NCBI RefSeq assembly: GCF_900111965.1
Contig: NZ_FOJT01000003.1
Span: 186,001-250,000, forward strand
Direction: 5' to 3'
From: Flavobacterium swingsii
Lineage (GTDB): Bacteria > Bacteroidota > Bacteroidia > Flavobacteriales > Flavobacteriaceae
Length of the DNA: 64,000 nucleotides
A program made the translations under genes and the position numbers. Below the pieces are notes generated by a model. That model ran no database searches. It was given only the letters and a program-made list of their open reading frames with translations, and was not told where the DNA came from. This document shows, one piece after another, positions 51,390 to 60,353 of the stretch. The stretch's first letter is position 1; each line of letters begins with the position of its first letter.

Positions 51390-52655
51390 TTAATCCAATT
51401 TTTTTTCTGCTAATTCTTTTTCGCTATTTATTAGATGAGCCATATTCTTAACCAAATTATCGTGCTTTTTTACAAAAGGATTGGTTTCGTCCCAAACATA
51501 GCCAGCAAGAACCGCACAAATTTTACGTTTTACATCTGGATTTTCTGGTTGATGGAAAAATAAAGTTTGTAAATTTCCGGTGTACCATTCTTTTACATAA
51601 GTAGTAAAAACACCAATGCCACGACGCATATATCCTGTAAATTCGGTTTCCCAGTTTACAGTAATTCCTTGTGATTCTTTGATAAATAATTTAGCGGCAA
51701 GCATTCCAGATTCTGTAGCAAAAGCTACGCCTGAAGAAAAAACAGGATCTAAAAATTCAGAACTGTTTCCGGTTAATGCAAAACCATCTCCGTACATACT
51801 TTTTACAGAACGAGAATAGTTTTCTAATTTAACTGGTTCGAAAGCAAACTCGACACCACCAAAACGTTTGATATAGTAATCAGACATATTAATAGCATTG
51901 TTTAAAGCTTCCACTTTATTATTGTCTTTAGATAATGCGTTGATGAAATCTGTTGGACCAACGACTCCTAAACTTGTATTTCCGTTAGAAAAAGGAATAA
52001 CCCACAACCAAACTTCGGTTTCTAAAATATCGAAAGAGATTAAAGTTCCTTCTTCTCCTTCGGGTCTATTTACATCTACGACATGAGTGAAAATTGCTGA
52101 GTGAGGATCTAATTTTGATGGTGTGTCTAAATCCAATAATCTTGGCAAAACTCTTCCGTATCCACTAGAATCTATGATGAATTTAGCATGAATTTCTTTT
52201 TCAATTCCATCTTTGTCTTTCACAACAGTGATAGAATTTTTTCCTTCAAAAGCTACTGATATTACTTCGCTTTCAAACTCTAAATCGATTCCTTTGCGTA
52301 TTACTTCTTGCGCCATCGTGTTATCGAAATCAGCTCTTGGTACTTGCCAAGTCCAATCCCAACCTTTACCATATTTGTCACTAAAATCAAATACACAAAT
52401 CTCATTTCCTCGAATAAAACGGGCGCCTAATTTTTTCTCAAAATTCATTGCGTCTAGAGATTCGAACAATCCCGCTTCTGCAAAATGATCCATAACACGA
52501 GGTATCAAGCTTTCTCCAACTACAATTCTTGGAAATTTTGTTTTTTCAACAACTTTTACCTTAATGCCATTATTATGAAGGTGAGATGCCGAAACACATC
52601 CTGACGGACCAGCGCCAATTACCAAAACATCGACAAACTCCTTTAACATATTCAA
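51390..52655 (-). CDS. Flavin-dependent oxidoreductase, tryptophan-halogenase-like, of the flexirubin cluster
   Basis: A 421-residue FAD enzyme. The dinucleotide motif GAGPSG (14-19) and the halogenase-type motif WLWVIP (216-221, WxWxIP) are both present. A KKLGARF segment (74-80) corresponds to the Lys region of flavin halogenases. It could chlorinate or hydroxylate the polyene's aromatic ring. It is divergent from the tyrosine ammonia-lyase gene, with promoters that nearly touch. Met3 could also be the start. Confidence 0.78.
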   Translation of the reverse strand: MNMLKEFVDVLVIGAGPSGCVSASHLHNNGIKVKVVEKTKFPRIVVGESLIPRVMDHFAEAGLFESLDAMNFEKKLGARFIRGNEICVFDFSDKYGKGWDWTWQVPRADFDNTMAQEVIRKGIDLEFESEVISVAFEGKNSITVVKDKDGIEKEIHAKFIIDSSGYGRVLPRLLDLDTPSKLDPHSAIFTHVVDVNRPEGEEGTLISFDILETEVWLWVIPFSNGNTSLGVVGPTDFINALSKDNNKVEALNNAINMSDYYIKRFGGVEFAFEPVKLENYSRSVKSMYGDGFALTGNSSEFLDPVFSSGVAFATESGMLAAKLFIKESQGITVNWETEFTGYMRRGIGVFTTYVKEWYTGNLQTLFFHQPENPDVKRKICAVLAGYVWDETNPFVKKHDNLVKNMAHLINSEKELAEKKLD

Positions 52656-52675
52656 AATATTACTGATTATTACAC

Positions 52676-52683
52676 TATATTTG
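52676..52683 (+). promoter_or_regulatory. -7 box of the tal operon
   Basis: TATATTTG is a perfect TAnnTTTG, 66 nt upstream of the tal start, in the plus direction. Confidence 0.55.
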
Positions 52684-52689
52684 CAGCTT

Positions 52690-52697
52690 CAAAGTTA
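52690..52697 (-). promoter_or_regulatory. -7 box of the halogenase-like gene
   Basis: The minus strand reads TAACTTTG, a perfect TAnnTTTG, 34 nt upstream of the gene at 52655. It is 6 nt from the divergent plus-strand -7 box. Confidence 0.55.
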
Positions 52698-52748
52698 ATA
52701 ACATTAATTTCAATAAAAAATTAATTTACTAAAATAAAAAGGGGTTAA

Positions 52749-54269
52749 ATGAATACGATTAATGAGTTTTTAAGTCTAAAAGAATTTGAAGCGATAGTTT
52801 TTGATAATAATAAAGTCGAGATAAGTGATGTTGTTTTAGATAGGGTAAATAAAAGTTTCGAATTTCTTAAAGAATTTTCAGGAAATAAAGTAATTTATGG
52901 TGTGAATACAGGTTTCGGACCTATGGCGCAATACCGTATAAAAGACGAAGACAGACTTCAATTACAATATAATTTAATTAGAAGTCACTCATCTGGAACT
53001 GGAAAACCGTTGAATCCTCTTTGTGTAAAAGCTGCAATTTTAGCAAGATTAAACACACTTTCTCTTGGGAATTCAGGTGTTCATCCATCATTAATCCATT
53101 TGATGAAGGAATTAATAAATAAAGATATTACGCCTTTAATTTTTGAACACGGTGGCGTTGGTGCCAGCGGAGATTTAGTACAATTAGCGCATTTAGCATT
53201 GGTGCTTATTGGAGAAGGAGAAGTTTTTTATAAAGGAGAAAGAAGACCAACTCAAGAAGTTTTCGAATTAGAAAATTTAAAACCTATTCAAGTAGAAATT
53301 AGAGAAGGTTTGGCATTAATGAACGGAACTTCTGTAATGACAGGAATTGGTGTTGTAAACGTGCATAATGCTAATAAATTATTAGATTGGTCGCTTAAAT
53401 TCTCTTGTGCAATAAATGAAATTGTACAAGCTTATGATGATCATTATTCGGCAGAATTAAACAACACAAAACGTCATAAAGGACAACGTGAAGTGGCTGA
53501 AAGAATGAGAACAAACTTAGCTGATAGCACCTTAATCAGAAAAAGAGAAGACCATTTATATACTGGAGAAAATACGGAAGATGTATTTAAAGAAAAAGTA
53601 CAAGAATACTATTCTTTGCGTTGCGTGCCACAAATTTTAGGGCCAGTTTTAGAAACTATAAACAATGTAGCATCAATTCTGGAAGACGAATTTAATTCTG
53701 CAAATGACAATCCGATTATTGATGTAAAAAACCAACATGTTTATCATGGGGGTAATTTCCACGGGGATTATATTTCTCTCGAAATGGATAAACTAAAAGT
53801 TGTTATTACAAAATTGACAATGCTTGCAGAACGACAATTAAATTATTTATTGAATTCGAAAATTAACGAAATCCTTCCCCCATTTGTAAACTTAGGAACT
53901 TTAGGTTTTAATTTCGGAATGCAAGGAGTTCAGTTTACGGCAACATCAACAACTGCCGAAAACCAAATGCTGTCTAATCCAATGTATATTCACAGTATTC
54001 CTAACAACAATGACAATCAAGATATTGTAAGTATGGGAACAAATGCTGCCGTTATTACAAGTAAAGTTATCGAAAATTCATTCGAAGTTTTAGCAATCGA
54101 ACTCATTACCATCGTACAAGCGATAGATTATTTAGAGCAAAAAGACGCTATTTCGTCAGTAACGAGAAAAATGTACGACGATGTTCGCAAAATAATTCCA
54201 ACGTTTAGTCAAGACCAAGTAATGTATCCTTTCGTGCAAAACGTCAAAGACTACTTGATAAATAATTAA
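52749..54269 (+). CDS. tal: Tyrosine ammonia-lyase
   Basis: A 506-residue MIO enzyme that deaminates tyrosine to p-coumarate. The MIO triad Ala139-Ser140-Gly141 is in GGVGASGDLV. The N-terminal loop has Tyr50 (VIYGVNTGFG) and Ser79-His80 (RSHSSG). The sequence is close along its whole length to the characterised F. johnsoniae tyrosine ammonia-lyase as I recall it, including NTINE at the start and INN at the end. p-Coumarate is the flexirubin starter. First gene of the plus-strand flexirubin operon. Confidence 0.92.
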   Translation: MNTINEFLSLKEFEAIVFDNNKVEISDVVLDRVNKSFEFLKEFSGNKVIYGVNTGFGPMAQYRIKDEDRLQLQYNLIRSHSSGTGKPLNPLCVKAAILARLNTLSLGNSGVHPSLIHLMKELINKDITPLIFEHGGVGASGDLVQLAHLALVLIGEGEVFYKGERRPTQEVFELENLKPIQVEIREGLALMNGTSVMTGIGVVNVHNANKLLDWSLKFSCAINEIVQAYDDHYSAELNNTKRHKGQREVAERMRTNLADSTLIRKREDHLYTGENTEDVFKEKVQEYYSLRCVPQILGPVLETINNVASILEDEFNSANDNPIIDVKNQHVYHGGNFHGDYISLEMDKLKVVITKLTMLAERQLNYLLNSKINEILPPFVNLGTLGFNFGMQGVQFTATSTTAENQMLSNPMYIHSIPNNNDNQDIVSMGTNAAVITSKVIENSFEVLAIELITIVQAIDYLEQKDAISSVTRKMYDDVRKIIPTFSQDQVMYPFVQNVKDYLINN

Positions 54270-54307
54270 TACCTTAGTATTTAAGTTTCATCTAAAATTA
54301 TAAAAAT

Positions 54308-55417
54308 ATGAAAAAAATAATGTTTTTTTTGGTTTTAATGGTTCAGTTTGCCAATGCTCAAGAATTGGCATTAGTAAGGAAAGAAGGTAAGTTTGGTTAT
54401 ATTTCTAAAACAGGAGAATTTGCCATTCAACCAAAATTTAAAGTAGCAAAAAACTTCTCAGAAGGATTGGCTGCTGCCGAAGATAATAAGAAATGGGGTT
54501 TTATAAATACCAAAGGCGAATGGGTAATTCCTGCTACTTTTGATGATGCAAAATACTTCAACAATGGGTATTGTGTTGTTGCCAAAGACAAAAAATGGTT
54601 TTATATCAACAAAAAAGGAGAAGAACAAAAATCTCCAACTTCTGATAAAGTTTATGATTTTGAAGAAGGTGTTGCATTTATAAAACAAGGCGATAAAACA
54701 GGATTGATTAATGCAAAAATGGCAGTAATCCTCGAGCCAAAATATGATGTTATAAAATCTTTTCAAAATGGATTTGCAAGAGTAAGAGACAATGATCGTT
54801 GGGGAATTATAGACAAAACAGGTAAAGTTGTTGTCGAAATAATATATGACGAAATAGGAGATTATTACAAAAATACAACTTGGGCAAAAAATGGCACATC
54901 ATTTGGGTTAATTATTGCAGGAAAATTTAAAGCTATTGAAGGTGTCGATAAAATTTGGGATTTCTTAGTACAAGATATAACTTATGCCAAGAAAAACGAA
55001 AAAATAGGATTCATAGACCTAAAAGGAAACTGGGTTATCGAACCTAAATTTGACAAAGCGAGAGCATTTGTAAAAAATTTAGCACCAGTTCAAATTGGTA
55101 AAAAATGGGGTTATATAAACACAAAAGGAGCTTTTGTGGTAGAACCAGTATATAATGATGCCGAAATTTTTAGTACCGATGGTTTTGCGCCAGTAAAAGA
55201 CAAAGAATGGGGTTTTATAAATGAAACAGGAAAACTAGTTGTTCCTTGTCAATACGGCATTACGGCAGGTCTTTTCGCTATGTTTAAAGACGACGAAAAA
55301 GGATTTGTAAACGGATTAGCAAGAGTAATCAACAAAAAGAAATTCGGCTTTATTAAGCCAGACGGGAAAGTATTAGGAGATCAATGGTTTGATAGTGCAG
55401 AACCTTTTAAAAAATAA
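54308..55417 (+). CDS. WG-repeat (KWG) protein in the flexirubin cluster
   Basis: A 369-residue exported protein (signal MKKIMFFLVLMVQFANA). It consists of about ten repeats of the form KWGFINTKGEWVIPATFDDA, which are WG or KWG repeats likely folding as a beta-propeller. No catalytic residues are evident. It follows tal by 38 nt and precedes the ketoreductase by 11 nt. Its place in pigment synthesis is unclear; it may be an assembly or scaffold protein, or an unrelated insertion. Confidence 0.85.
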   Translation: MKKIMFFLVLMVQFANAQELALVRKEGKFGYISKTGEFAIQPKFKVAKNFSEGLAAAEDNKKWGFINTKGEWVIPATFDDAKYFNNGYCVVAKDKKWFYINKKGEEQKSPTSDKVYDFEEGVAFIKQGDKTGLINAKMAVILEPKYDVIKSFQNGFARVRDNDRWGIIDKTGKVVVEIIYDEIGDYYKNTTWAKNGTSFGLIIAGKFKAIEGVDKIWDFLVQDITYAKKNEKIGFIDLKGNWVIEPKFDKARAFVKNLAPVQIGKKWGYINTKGAFVVEPVYNDAEIFSTDGFAPVKDKEWGFINETGKLVVPCQYGITAGLFAMFKDDEKGFVNGLARVINKKKFGFIKPDGKVLGDQWFDSAEPFKK

Positions 55418-55428
55418 AACAATTTAGT

Positions 55429-56160
55429 ATGAAATGTGCTTTAGTAACAGGAGGTTCAAGAGGAATAGGAAACGAAATTTGCAAAAAATTAGCTACGGAT
55501 TCTGATTATCATATTCTTATCAATTACCAATCGAATAAGGCCGCTGCCGAAAAAACTTTGGAAGAAGTAAAACAATTGGGAGCAACAGGTGAGATAATTC
55601 AATTTAATGTTGCCGATTTTGAAGAGGTAAAAAATGTATTAACACAATGGCAAGATGCAAATCCAAACGCAATTGTTGAAGCGATTGTTAACAATGCAGG
55701 AATTGCAAAAGATGGACTATTCATGTGGATGACTCCTGAAGATTGGACCAGTGTTGTAAATACAAGTTTGAACGGATTTTTTAATGTAACCAACTTTTTC
55801 ATCCAAAAAATGTTGCGTAACAAATACGGACGAATAGTAAATATGGTATCAGTTTCGGGTGTAAAAGGAACGCCAGGACAAACCAATTATTCTGCTGCAA
55901 AAGGAGCAGTTGTCGCTGCTACAAAAGCATTAGCACAAGAAGTAGCAAAGAGAAATATTACTGTAAATGCCGTAGCGCCGGGATTTATAAGAACAGATAT
56001 GACCAGTGATTTGGACGAAAAAGAACTCATAAAAATGGTTCCTGCAAATCGTTTCGGCGAAGCCGAAGAAGTAGCAGATTTAGTAAGTTTCTTGGTTTCA
56101 AGAAAATCAAGTTATATTACAGGAGAAGTTATTAATATAAATGGAGGAATTTATTCCTAA
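55429..56160 (+). CDS. 3-oxoacyl-ACP reductase (FabG-like) of the flexirubin cluster
   Basis: A 243-residue short-chain dehydrogenase. The NADP loop is TGGSRGIG (7-14), followed by NNAG (88-91). The catalytic residues are Ser141/143, Tyr154 and Lys158 (YSAAK). It would reduce the ketoacyl-ACP made by the cluster ketosynthase. Housekeeping fabG is not in this window. Ketosynthase starts 10 nt later. Confidence 0.9.
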   Translation: MKCALVTGGSRGIGNEICKKLATDSDYHILINYQSNKAAAEKTLEEVKQLGATGEIIQFNVADFEEVKNVLTQWQDANPNAIVEAIVNNAGIAKDGLFMWMTPEDWTSVVNTSLNGFFNVTNFFIQKMLRNKYGRIVNMVSVSGVKGTPGQTNYSAAKGAVVAATKALAQEVAKRNITVNAVAPGFIRTDMTSDLDEKELIKMVPANRFGEAEEVADLVSFLVSRKSSYITGEVININGGIYS

Positions 56161-56170
56161 AAAATTACAA

Positions 56171-57406
56171 ATGAATAAAAGAGTTGTCATTACTGGAATG
56201 GGAATTTACTCCTGTATAGGAACTTCATTAGATGAGGTTAAAAATTCATTATACGAAGGTAAATCAGGAATTGTTATCGATCCAGAACGTGAAGAATTTG
56301 GTTTCCAATCTTCATTAACAGGAATGGTTCCCAAACCAGAATTAAAAAATTTACTTTCTCGAAGACAAAGAATAAGTCTTGGGGAAGAAACAGAATATGC
56401 CTATATGGCAACTATAGAAGCTCTTAAAAATGCAAATATAGACGATGCTTTTTTCGATGACAATGAAGTAGGAATTATGTACGGAAACGACAGTGTTTCT
56501 AAAGCAATAATTGAAGCTACCGATGTAATTCGTGAGAAAAAAGACACCTCACTTATAGGTTCTGGTGCGATTTTCAAATCGATGAATTCGACCGTAACCA
56601 TGAATCTTTCTACTATTTTCAAATTAAGAGGGATAAACTTAACCATTAGCGCAGCTTGTGCAAGTGGATCACATTCAATAGGGTTGGCTTATTTTTTAAT
56701 AAAAAGCGGATTTCAAGACATGATAATTTGTGGCGGAGCACAGGAAATTAACAAATATGCGATGAGCAGTTTCGATGGTTTGGGTGTTTTCTCACCAAGA
56801 CAAGACGAACCAGCTAAAGCATCAAGACCTTTCGATGCTTCTCGCGACGGATTAGTGCCAAGCGGTGGCGGAGCAACTTTAATTTTAGAAAGCTACGAAT
56901 CGGCAATAAAAAGAGGTGCAAATATTATTGCAGAAGTAATAGGTTACGGATTTTCATCAAACGGAGGACATATTTCTACACCAAATGTTGAAGGACCAGC
57001 TACAGCCATGCAAAGAGCGCTCGATGAAGCCAATGTAAAAGCTAGCGAGATAGATTATATCAATGCGCATGCAACATCAACACCAGTTGGAGATGGAAAC
57101 GAAGCCAAAGCAATATTAGAAGTTTTTGGCGAAAGCAATCCTTATGTAAGCTCAACAAAATCGATGACAGGTCACGAATGTTGGATGGCAGGAGCAAGCG
57201 AAGTCATTTATTCTATACTAATGATGCAAAACGATTTTATTGCGCCAAACATCAATTTAGAAAATCCAGATGAAGATGCAAAAAAATTAAATTTAGTGAA
57301 AACCACATTAAATAAAAAAATTGATATATTTTTGTCGAATTCTTTCGGTTTCGGAGGAACAAATTCTGCATTAGTTATAAAAAAGTTTAAAAAGGGTGAT
57401 GAATAA
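56171..57406 (+). CDS. Beta-ketoacyl-ACP synthase of the flexirubin cluster
   Basis: A 411-residue KAS II-like enzyme. Cys163 (SAACASGSHS), His300 (NAHATSTP) and His335 (MTGHECWMAG) form the full triad, so it should be active. I start at ATG 56171 (MNKRVVITGMG). A longer frame from 56141 would overlap the previous gene. It extends the polyene chain. The stop overlaps the ACP start by 8 nt. Confidence 0.9.
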   Translation: MNKRVVITGMGIYSCIGTSLDEVKNSLYEGKSGIVIDPEREEFGFQSSLTGMVPKPELKNLLSRRQRISLGEETEYAYMATIEALKNANIDDAFFDDNEVGIMYGNDSVSKAIIEATDVIREKKDTSLIGSGAIFKSMNSTVTMNLSTIFKLRGINLTISAACASGSHSIGLAYFLIKSGFQDMIICGGAQEINKYAMSSFDGLGVFSPRQDEPAKASRPFDASRDGLVPSGGGATLILESYESAIKRGANIIAEVIGYGFSSNGGHISTPNVEGPATAMQRALDEANVKASEIDYINAHATSTPVGDGNEAKAILEVFGESNPYVSSTKSMTGHECWMAGASEVIYSILMMQNDFIAPNINLENPDEDAKKLNLVKTTLNKKIDIFLSNSFGFGGTNSALVIKKFKKGDE

Positions 57407-57650
57407 AGAAGAAATAATAAAAAAGATAAATGATTTTTTGGTCGATGAGTTCGAAGTAGATCAAGATGACATTCAGCCAGAAGCCAATCTAAAAGATACT
57501 TTAGGGTTAGATAGTTTAGATTATGTAGATTTGGTAGTTTCTGTCGAATCTAATTTTGGTGTAAAATTAGTTGAAGTAGACTTTGTAGGAATAGCTTCTT
57601 TTCAAAGTTTTTATGACTTAATCGAAAACAAAATTAAGCTTAAAGCATAA
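57399..57650 (+). CDS. Acyl carrier protein of the flexirubin cluster
   Basis: An 83-residue ACP with Ser39 in GLDSLDYVDL as the phosphopantetheine site. It is more divergent from the housekeeping ACP (655) and is encoded immediately after the ketosynthase. ATG 57399 overlaps the ketosynthase stop (ATGAATAA). A GTG one codon upstream is an alternative. It is the dedicated carrier for polyene intermediates. Confidence 0.9.
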   Translation: MNKEEIIKKINDFLVDEFEVDQDDIQPEANLKDTLGLDSLDYVDLVVSVESNFGVKLVEVDFVGIASFQSFYDLIENKIKLKA

Positions 57651-57667
57651 TTTAGATTTCTTAAATT

Positions 57668-57722
57668 GTTAGACTTCTTAGATTAGTTAGATGTAAAAGT
57701 CTAAAAATCTAAGAAGTCTAAC
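57668..57722. repeat. Perfect 17-bp inverted repeat inside the flexirubin operon
   Basis: GTTAGACTTCTTAGATT (57668-57684) pairs exactly with 57706-57722 across 21 nt. Additional GTCTAA/TTAGAC words lie nearby. There is no long T-run, so it is not a simple terminator. Confidence 0.65.
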
Positions 57723-57761
57723 TGTCTAAAAGGTCTAACAATCTAAAATTTACAATTTATA

Positions 57762-58655
57762 ATGGCTCAATGGGACGGAAAATCTAGAGGAACAGTCTTA
57801 GGCTATAAGATTTTTGTTTTTTTTATAAAAAAAGCAGGAATCAAGTCTGCCTATTTTATTCTTTATTTTGTTGCGGCCTATTATTTTTTCTTTCTAAAGA
57901 AAAGTAATCGCTCCATTTTTTATTACTTCAAAGAAAGGTTAGGTTACTCTTATTTCAAATCAAAAAAAATGGTTTTCATGAGTTATTATACTTTTGGACA
58001 AACTATTCTCGATAAAGTTTCTATTTCGGCAGGAATGCAAAACAGGTTCACTTATGAGTTTGATGGAGTAGAAATATTAAAAAAACTATTAGAAGAAAAA
58101 AAAGGGGGTGTTCTTATTAGCGCCCACATTGGAAATTTCGAAATAGCAGAACATTTTTTTAGCGAAATAGATGTCGATTTTCAAATAAACCTTGTCACTA
58201 CCGATTTAGAACATTCTGCAATAAAAAATTATCTTGAAAAAATCTCGAAAAAATCAAGTATTAAATTAATTCTGATAAAAGATGATTTGTCTCATATTTT
58301 CGAAATAAATGCCGCTTTGGCAAGAAACGAATTAGTATGTTTTACGGGCGACAGATATTTTGAAGGCGTAAAATCATTAACAGAAGAATTATTAGGACAG
58401 GAAGCAAAATTTCCCGCAGGACCATTTCTTATCGCTTCAAGACTAAAAGTTCCAGTGGTTTTTGTTTATGTAATGAAAGAAGCTAATTTGCACTATCATT
58501 TATACACTAGAGAAGCGCAGGTAAATCATCGCAACGAAAAAGCATTACTAAAAGAATATACGCAAAGCCTCGAATCGATGCTAAAAGAATACCCGTTACA
58601 ATGGTTTAATTATTTCGATTTTTGGGTTCAATCGAAGGAATCGAAATCAAAATAA
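57762..58655 (+). CDS. LpxL/HtrB-like acyltransferase of the flexirubin cluster
   Basis: A 297-residue lysophospholipid acyltransferase-like protein. An N-terminal helix (about residues 20-45) precedes the catalytic block ISAHIGNFEIAEHF (His, then Glu at +5). The late block is FTGDRYFEG, with a GPFLIASRLKVPVVFVY strand. In aryl-polyene clusters such proteins attach or transfer the polyene acyl chain. The acceptor is not known. Confidence 0.82.
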   Translation: MAQWDGKSRGTVLGYKIFVFFIKKAGIKSAYFILYFVAAYYFFFLKKSNRSIFYYFKERLGYSYFKSKKMVFMSYYTFGQTILDKVSISAGMQNRFTYEFDGVEILKKLLEEKKGGVLISAHIGNFEIAEHFFSEIDVDFQINLVTTDLEHSAIKNYLEKISKKSSIKLILIKDDLSHIFEINAALARNELVCFTGDRYFEGVKSLTEELLGQEAKFPAGPFLIASRLKVPVVFVYVMKEANLHYHLYTREAQVNHRNEKALLKEYTQSLESMLKEYPLQWFNYFDFWVQSKESKSK

Positions 58656-58687
58656 ATCTTGCATTAAAAAAAACTTCAAAACACATT

Positions 58688-60343
58688 ATGGAAGAATTTG
58701 ATACAATTATAATAGGTTCTGGAGCGGGAGGATTAGCAACAGCACTTTGTTTAGCAAGAGCAGGACAAAAAGTTTTGGTGCTAGAACAGCATTATGTACC
58801 AGGAGGTTGGAGCCATAGTTTTACAATAAACGGGCAACGATTTAGTCCAGGAGTTCATTATATGGGTCTGGTCGAAGAAGGTCACACAACAAATGATTTG
58901 TACAAAGGATTAGGAATTGCAAATGACCTTGTTTTTTTTAGAATGAATAAAAACGGTTACGATCATTGTATTATTAATGATAAAAAATTCGATCTTCCAG
59001 CAGGAACAAAAAACCTAGAAGCAAGTCTGATTAAACAATTTCCAAAAGAAGAAAAAAACATAAAAGAATACCTTCATTTGATTGTAAAAGTTAATGAAGA
59101 ACTACAATTAATACCAACATTAAAAGGGTTTTGGCAAAACATAACAGTGCCTTTCAGAACAAAACATTTTGGAAAATTCGCCCTATTTACCCTAAAAAGA
59201 GTTATCGATTGGCATATAAAAGATCCTATGCTAAAAGCGGTGTTAAATTCACAATGTGGTGATCATGGTTTGCCACCCAATAGAGCCAGTTTTCCTGTAC
59301 ATTGCTCGGCGATGAACCATTATCTAGAAGGCGGTTTCTATCCTATGGGCGGCGGCGGCGGGATTGTAAAAGCCATGACAAGCAAAATAAAAAGTCACGG
59401 AGGTTTAGTAAGAACACAACAATCAGTTTCTAAAATTTTAGTAAAAAATAATAAAGCTTTCGGAGTTGAATTAGCAGATGGAACACAAATTTTTGCTAAA
59501 AATGTAGTGTCAAATGCTGATCCATCAACAACCTATCTTAATTTAATTGGAGAAGAAAATATCAGTAAAAAATTAAATAAAAAACTGAGCAAAACTAAAT
59601 ATTCAGTTACTTCATTAATCCTTTTTCTGACTTTAGACATGGACGTGACTAAAGCAGGCATCGATTCTGGGAATATCTGGAGATTTCAAGACGAAAATAT
59701 AGACCAACATTTTGAAACATTAACCAAAGGAGATATTCTTTCGGGCGACGAATTTCCTGCACTTTTCTTTAGTTGTTCTACCTTAAAAGATCCTACAAGT
59801 TTCAATGGGCGATATTATAATTTCGAAGCAGTTACTTATGTAGATTACGACAGCTTTAAACAATTTGAAGGTATGGATGATTATCATTGTCCAGAATACT
59901 TAAAATTCAAAGAAAGAATCATCGAAAAATTCATGAATAGCATCGAAAAAATGATTCCAAATGCAAAACAACACATTGCACAGGTCGAGTTGGGAACACC
60001 TAAAACCAATCAATTTTATATCAATGCAACACGAGGAAACGTGTACGGAACCGAAAAAACGTTAAACCAAGTTGGACCTTTTGTTTATAAATTTAAAACC
60101 GAAATAGATAATTTATACCTTTGCGGATCAAGTACATTGTCTCACGGCGTGACTGGCGCAACCTATTCAGGAGTAGAAACTGCGGCAAGAATTTTGGGTT
60201 GTACCAAAAATGATTTGCTCATAGAAGACGCAAACCAAAAATTGCGAATTTATGATGCCGAAGACGAAACCACTTGGCCAGAATGGATAAACGTAAAACG
60301 TTCGGATAAAGTGAGAACGTTCAAGGAAATTGTGAATACTTAA
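58688..60343 (+). CDS. Carotenoid-isomerase/phytoene-desaturase-like FAD oxidoreductase
   Basis: A 551-residue flavoenzyme. The N-terminal Rossmann motif is TIIIGSGAGGLATALCLARAG. The C-terminal FAD contact region has NLYLCGSSTLSHGVTGATYSG. A GGGGGIVKAM segment lies mid-protein. It resembles CrtI/CRTISO enzymes and may adjust the polyene double bonds. I start at ATG 58688 because upstream codons lie within the acyltransferase gene. Confidence 0.85.
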   Translation: MEEFDTIIIGSGAGGLATALCLARAGQKVLVLEQHYVPGGWSHSFTINGQRFSPGVHYMGLVEEGHTTNDLYKGLGIANDLVFFRMNKNGYDHCIINDKKFDLPAGTKNLEASLIKQFPKEEKNIKEYLHLIVKVNEELQLIPTLKGFWQNITVPFRTKHFGKFALFTLKRVIDWHIKDPMLKAVLNSQCGDHGLPPNRASFPVHCSAMNHYLEGGFYPMGGGGGIVKAMTSKIKSHGGLVRTQQSVSKILVKNNKAFGVELADGTQIFAKNVVSNADPSTTYLNLIGEENISKKLNKKLSKTKYSVTSLILFLTLDMDVTKAGIDSGNIWRFQDENIDQHFETLTKGDILSGDEFPALFFSCSTLKDPTSFNGRYYNFEAVTYVDYDSFKQFEGMDDYHCPEYLKFKERIIEKFMNSIEKMIPNAKQHIAQVELGTPKTNQFYINATRGNVYGTEKTLNQVGPFVYKFKTEIDNLYLCGSSTLSHGVTGATYSGVETAARILGCTKNDLLIEDANQKLRIYDAEDETTWPEWINVKRSDKVRTFKEIVNT

Positions 60344-60353
60344 AAAATAGAAA

